The notes under the pieces: generated by a model
What the model saw: the letters and a program-made list of their open reading frames with translations, nothing else
Told to the model about the DNA's origin: nothing
Databases searched by the model: none
Program-made: the position numbers and the translations under genes
Shown here: piece by piece, positions 6,448 to 8,751 of the stretch
How the letters are laid out: each line of letters begins with the position of its first letter
Position numbering within the stretch: position 1 is the stretch's first letter
Source of the DNA: Prolixibacteraceae bacterium
GTDB taxonomy: Bacteria > Bacteroidota > Bacteroidia > Bacteroidales > Prolixibacteraceae
Direction: 5' to 3'
Assembly (NCBI GenBank): GCA_016931875.1
Contig: JAFGDX010000350.1
Coordinates: 1 to 8,751 of the forward strand
DNA length: 8,751 bases

Positions 6448-6747
6448 CTAAAATTCGTAGTCAACCGCTGCGCGTGCCGATGTGGTTTCGCCAATCCGTT
6501 CCACCACTTTCAGATGCTCGGGATGTACCCGGTAACGGTCCAAATCTTCCAGCGATTCAAAATGCGAAATTAAAACCAGGTCGTAACTTTTTGCATCCAG
6601 TTCGTAATTTACCCCAACTTCAATGTATTTCAACTCTTCAATTTTCTCTTTCAAACCTTCCAGGGCTGCTTTCAGTTCAGCGATTACAGCCTGTTTTTCC
6701 TGTTTTGAATAGCTGTTTAATTTAAAAAGAACTACGTGATTAATCAT
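6448..6747 (-). CDS. Dabb (stress-responsive alpha/beta barrel) domain protein
   Basis: This encodes a 99-residue single-domain protein starting MINHVVLFKLN, with the conserved His4 of the Dabb family (PF07876). It later shows LVLISHFESLEDLDRYRVHPEHLKVV, the second conserved block. The length is that of one ferredoxin-like barrel unit, and family members usually form dimers. The role is unknown in bacteria; plant members are salt-stress induced and some relatives are cyclases or cofactor-free enzymes, so no function is transferred here. It is cytosolic, without signal or membrane segment. It is the first gene of the minus-strand block, 39 bp before manA and divergent from the uridine-kinase-like gene across 118 bp. 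Confidence 0.9.
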   Translation of the reverse strand: MINHVVLFKLNSYSKQEKQAVIAELKAALEGLKEKIEELKYIEVGVNYELDAKSYDLVLISHFESLEDLDRYRVHPEHLKVVERIGETTSARAAVDYEF

Positions 6748-6865
6748 TCCAACCTATTTTTTGTATCTTGTACTTTTACGGCTGCGAAAATAATGTTTTC
6801 TTAGCGGTACTTTTTTAAAACCAGGTTATAAATTAGTTAAATATAACAATAAACTTTTAAAGAAA
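6748..6865. promoter_or_regulatory. divergent spacer with weak promoter-like elements in both directions
   Basis: This 118-bp AT-rich spacer must hold the start signals of both neighbouring genes unless the promoters lie further away. On the minus strand TATTTTCG (6792-6785) is one base off TAnnTTTG and would give a leader of about 40 nt to the Dabb gene. On the plus strand TATCTTG (6764-6770) is one T short of the common TATCTTTG form and would leave a leader of about 90 nt before the kinase ATG. Neither has a convincing -33 partner. Confidence 0.25.
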
Positions 6866-7480
6866 ATGCTCGTAATTGGCATTGCCGGAGGCACCGGATC
6901 GGGAAAAACCACTGTTGTAAAAAAGATAACAGAGCAGTTTCCGAAAAAGGAAGTTGCCGTTTTATCGCACGATTCATATTACTATGATAACGGTGACCTG
7001 AGCCTTGAAGAAAGAAGAAGCAAAAATTTTGACCATCCCGATTCCATCGAATTTGATTTGATGATTGAACACGTAAAAAAACTGAAACGGGGCGAAAACA
7101 TTCAGGAACCGATTTATTCGTTTATCACCTGCACACGTTCAAAGGAAACCAACCCTGTTTCGCCAAAGAAAGTGTTGATTATTGAAGGAATTTTGTGCCT
7201 GTCAAACAAAGCGCTTCGCAACCTGATGGACATTAAGGTTTTTGTAGACTGTGATTCTGACATCCGTCTTTCGAGGGTGATTATGCGCGATATTCTGGAA
7301 CGGGGGCGAAATGTGGAACAGGTGCTGACACGTTATGAAAAAACCGTGCGCCCAAGCCACCTGCAATTTATCGAACCTACCAAACGTTTTGCCGATATTA
7401 TTATTCCGCAGGGAGGAATGAACCAGGTAGCCATTAATATTTTAACAAATTATATTAACCAGACACTAAAATCATTGTAA
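6866..7480 (+). CDS. udk: uridine kinase family (Udk-like) nucleoside kinase with altered base-site residue
   Basis: This encodes a 204-residue P-loop kinase of usual Udk length without a uracil phosphoribosyltransferase fusion. Walker A is GGTGSGKT (8-15). HDSYYYD (35-41) carries the probable catalytic Asp36, and NFDHPDSIEFD (54-64), VLIIEGIL (103-110) and the lid MRDILERGR (140-148) follow, with PSHLQFIEPTKRFADIIIP near the end. The family phosphorylates uridine and cytidine to UMP and CMP in pyrimidine salvage. Two positions are unusual. The base-contacting histidine of the YxFxxHxR segment (His117 in human UCK2) is Cys89 here (YSFITCTR, 84-91). The second arginine of the SRR lid segment is Val138 (RLSRVIMRD). 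Substrate preference is therefore uncertain. The stop TAA overlaps the next ATG by one base. Confidence 0.88.
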   Translation: MLVIGIAGGTGSGKTTVVKKITEQFPKKEVAVLSHDSYYYDNGDLSLEERRSKNFDHPDSIEFDLMIEHVKKLKRGENIQEPIYSFITCTRSKETNPVSPKKVLIIEGILCLSNKALRNLMDIKVFVDCDSDIRLSRVIMRDILERGRNVEQVLTRYEKTVRPSHLQFIEPTKRFADIIIPQGGMNQVAINILTNYINQTLKSL

Positions 7481-8202
7481 TGCTTGAAAATCTGAACATC
7501 GAGGAAATTCTGTTTCTGGATATTGAAACAGTGCCCCTGGCACCCGAGTACGAAGAGCTGACAGAAAAATGGAAAGAGTTGTGGGAACACAAAATGCAAT
7601 ACCAGATTAACAACGGTGAGCCTGCTGAAGATTTGTACGACCGTGCGGGAATTTATGCCGAATTTGGTAAAATCATTTGTATTTCGGCGGGATATGTGAC
7701 TCAAAAAAAAGGAGAACCATTTTTCAGGGTAAAATCGTTTCACGACGACGATGAAAAAAAACTGATTTCCAATTTTTTTACTGCCTGGAAAAAATTTAGC
7801 CAGGCCGGAAAAAGAAGGCTTTGTGCCCACAACGGCCAGGAATTCGATTTTCCGTACATTGCCCGGCGTGCGCTGGTACACAATGTTCCGCTGCCAAAAA
7901 TATTTGATATTGCCGGTGCAAAACCATGGGAGATAAAAGACCACCTGATTGATACCCTTCAGTTGTGGAAGTTTGGCGATTACAAACACTATACTTCGCT
8001 ATCCCTTTTATGCGAACTGTTTAATATTCCCACGCCAAAAGACGATATTGACGGAAGCCAGGTTGCCCGAATTTACTGGGAAGAGAACGACATTGAGCGC
8101 ATTATCCGTTATTGCGAAAAAGACACTCTTGCGGTAGCCAATCTTTTGCTGAAATACAAAGGCGATAAAATTATTCCTTTTGAAAATATGATTAGTGTTT
8201 AA
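7480..8202 (+). CDS. predicted DEDDy 3'-5' exonuclease, PolB-exonuclease-like
   Basis: This encodes a 240-residue protein with the three exonuclease motifs of the DnaQ-like fold: Exo I FLDIETVP with Asp14 and Glu16, Exo II AHNGQEFDFPYIARR with Asp123, and Exo III YCEKDTLAVANLLL with Tyr211 and Asp215. This matches the stand-alone family related to the exonuclease domain of family B DNA polymerases (PF10108). No polymerase domain, signal peptide or membrane segment is present. The substrate, DNA or RNA, is unknown for the family. The ATG at 7480 overlaps the stop of the kinase gene in a TAATG junction, so translation is probably coupled by reinitiation. The gene ends in TAA at 8200-8202, and only a weak imperfect stem is seen after it. 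Confidence 0.9.
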   Translation: MLENLNIEEILFLDIETVPLAPEYEELTEKWKELWEHKMQYQINNGEPAEDLYDRAGIYAEFGKIICISAGYVTQKKGEPFFRVKSFHDDDEKKLISNFFTAWKKFSQAGKRRLCAHNGQEFDFPYIARRALVHNVPLPKIFDIAGAKPWEIKDHLIDTLQLWKFGDYKHYTSLSLLCELFNIPTPKDDIDGSQVARIYWEENDIERIIRYCEKDTLAVANLLLKYKGDKIIPFENMISV

Positions 8203-8298
8203 CCTATTTCCCAATTAGCAAAAGCTGTGAACCGGCTAAAAATTAAACTTACCCCACCCTGAAAAGAATCGTGCTTCAACTTTTCTAAAGAACAATCA

Positions 8299-8323
8299 TA
8301 TATTTCTTTTTTTTCTATCTTTC
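8299..8323 (+). promoter_or_regulatory. possible promoter of the DUF389 gene
   Basis: Two near-matches to TAnnTTTG occur in the T-rich stretch before the gene: TATATTTC (8299-8306) and TATCTTTC (8316-8323), each with C in place of the final G. The second would give a leader of about 20 nt. No clear TTTG lies at the right distance upstream of either, so the call is tentative. Confidence 0.25.
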
Positions 8324-8346
8324 GCCCCAACTAATCACAGGAAAGG

Positions 8347-8751
8347 ATGAGACAGGAAAATGAAATTCGCCATTTATTAATTGCCTTGCGAAGGTTTCTG
8401 CGGTCGATTTTAAGTATTACCGACGGGACCGATGTCGATTCAACCATTGCCGGAATAAAGCGGGATATCAGTTTCCGCGGTCCTGCCGCCTGGATTCTTA
8501 TTTTTTCCATTATAATCGCCTCCATCGGCTTAAATGTAAACTCCACGGCGGTAATTATCGGGGCCATGCTAATATCGCCGTTAATGGGCCCGATTCTGGG
8601 CGTTGGCCTTTCCATCGGCACCAATGATTTTGAGACTTTAATTCGCTCGTTAAAAAACCTGGGCATTGCGGTTTCCATTGCGCTGGTTACATCCACACTT
8701 TACTTTTTAATTACCCCATTAAATATTGAACAGTCGGAATTGCTTGCCCGC
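8347..8751 (+). CDS. DUF389 family membrane protein, N-terminal part (runs off window)
   Basis: An open frame of 135 codons starts at the ATG at 8347 and continues past the right edge, so the protein is truncated here by the window. After a charged N-terminal segment of about 45 residues come hydrophobic stretches at about 47-61, 66-90 and 104-124. The segment ASIGLNVNSTAVIIGAMLIS, followed by PLMGPILG, is the hallmark of the DUF389 family (PF04087), polytopic inner-membrane proteins of unknown function. The purine-rich AGGAAAGG directly before the ATG supports this start. It lies 144 bp after the exonuclease gene and probably forms a separate unit. The C-terminal half cannot be assessed. Confidence 0.9.
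   Translation, partial: MRQENEIRHLLIALRRFLRSILSITDGTDVDSTIAGIKRDISFRGPAAWILIFSIIIASIGLNVNSTAVIIGAMLISPLMGPILGVGLSIGTNDFETLIRSLKNLGIAVSIALVTSTLYFLITPLNIEQSELLAR

Noticed and set aside
7450..7989. 179-codon minus-strand ORF opposite the exonuclease gene
   Set aside because: It is fully antisense to a gene with three clear exonuclease motifs, its translation is rich in Phe and Val without a recognisable domain, and it looks like a codon-bias shadow.
8215..8239. TTAGC/GCTAA inverted repeat after the exonuclease gene as a terminator
   Set aside because: The stem is only 5 bp with a 15-base loop, and A-rich sequence follows in place of a U-run, so a terminator is not supported.
8299..8320. Pyrimidine tract as the U-run of a terminator or as a slippery repeat
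   Set aside because: No stable hairpin precedes it directly, and it lies where the DUF389 promoter is expected; T-rich DNA is common in spacers of this genome.
8331..8696. 121-codon minus-strand ORF at the right end
   Set aside because: It is antisense to the DUF389 gene, whose signature segment and membrane helices are clear in the plus frame.
1..8751. Search for CRISPR repeats, tRNA genes, insertion-sequence ends, defence or toxin-antitoxin genes
   Set aside because: No regularly spaced repeats, cloverleaf-like segments, transposase motifs or defence-type domains were found by reading both strands; the content is mostly conserved housekeeping genes.

Overview
The window looks like chromosomal DNA from a Bacteroidota bacterium, probably of the Marinilabiliales/Prolixibacteraceae type. 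The signs are the family content (a DUF4924-like protein, a DCC/DUF393 protein, an L25/Ctc with an acidic tail, HslR directly after pth), A-rich leaders instead of strong Shine-Dalgarno sites, and several -7 elements of the Bacteroidota form TAnnTTTG. The lineage is inferred from general knowledge; no 16S or other marker gene is present. I see no mobile element, CRISPR array, tRNA or rRNA.

Layout. 3-380 (+) is the C-terminal end of an alpha/beta hydrolase cut by the window edge. It faces a four-helix membrane protein of unknown function (412-816, -). That gene is divergent from a DCC-family CxxC protein (985-1401, +), whose 3' end overlaps by 12 bp the end of a helical DUF4924-like gene (1390-1929, -). 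A long minus-strand block follows, read from right to left: Dabb protein (6747-6448), manA (6408-5425), engB (5365-4763), prs (4671-3724), rplY/ctc (3609-2962), pth (2943-2377) and hslR (2375-1998). Divergent from it on the plus strand are a uridine-kinase-like gene (6866-7480) and a predicted DEDD 3'-5' exonuclease (7480-8202), which share one base in a TAATG junction. The window ends inside a DUF389 membrane protein gene (8347-8751, +).

How the genes fit together. Four minus-strand products act at or near the large ribosomal subunit: EngB (50S assembly), L25 (5S rRNA binding), Pth (peptidyl-tRNA recycling) and HslR (binding of 50S subunits carrying peptidyl-tRNA). Prs makes PRPP for nucleotide synthesis, and the uridine-kinase-like protein belongs to nucleoside salvage. 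Promoter-like sequences lie before prs, rplY and the DUF4924-like gene, and GC-rich hairpins sit in the rplY leader, the manA-engB spacer and the DUF4924-like leader.

Most of the window is conserved housekeeping DNA, and I do not see a convincing new system. The observations most worth following are two substitutions at usually conserved functional positions of the uridine-kinase-like protein (Cys89 and Val138), together with its tight coupling to an uncharacterised exonuclease. Next in interest are the pth-hslR coupling and the structured leader of rplY.
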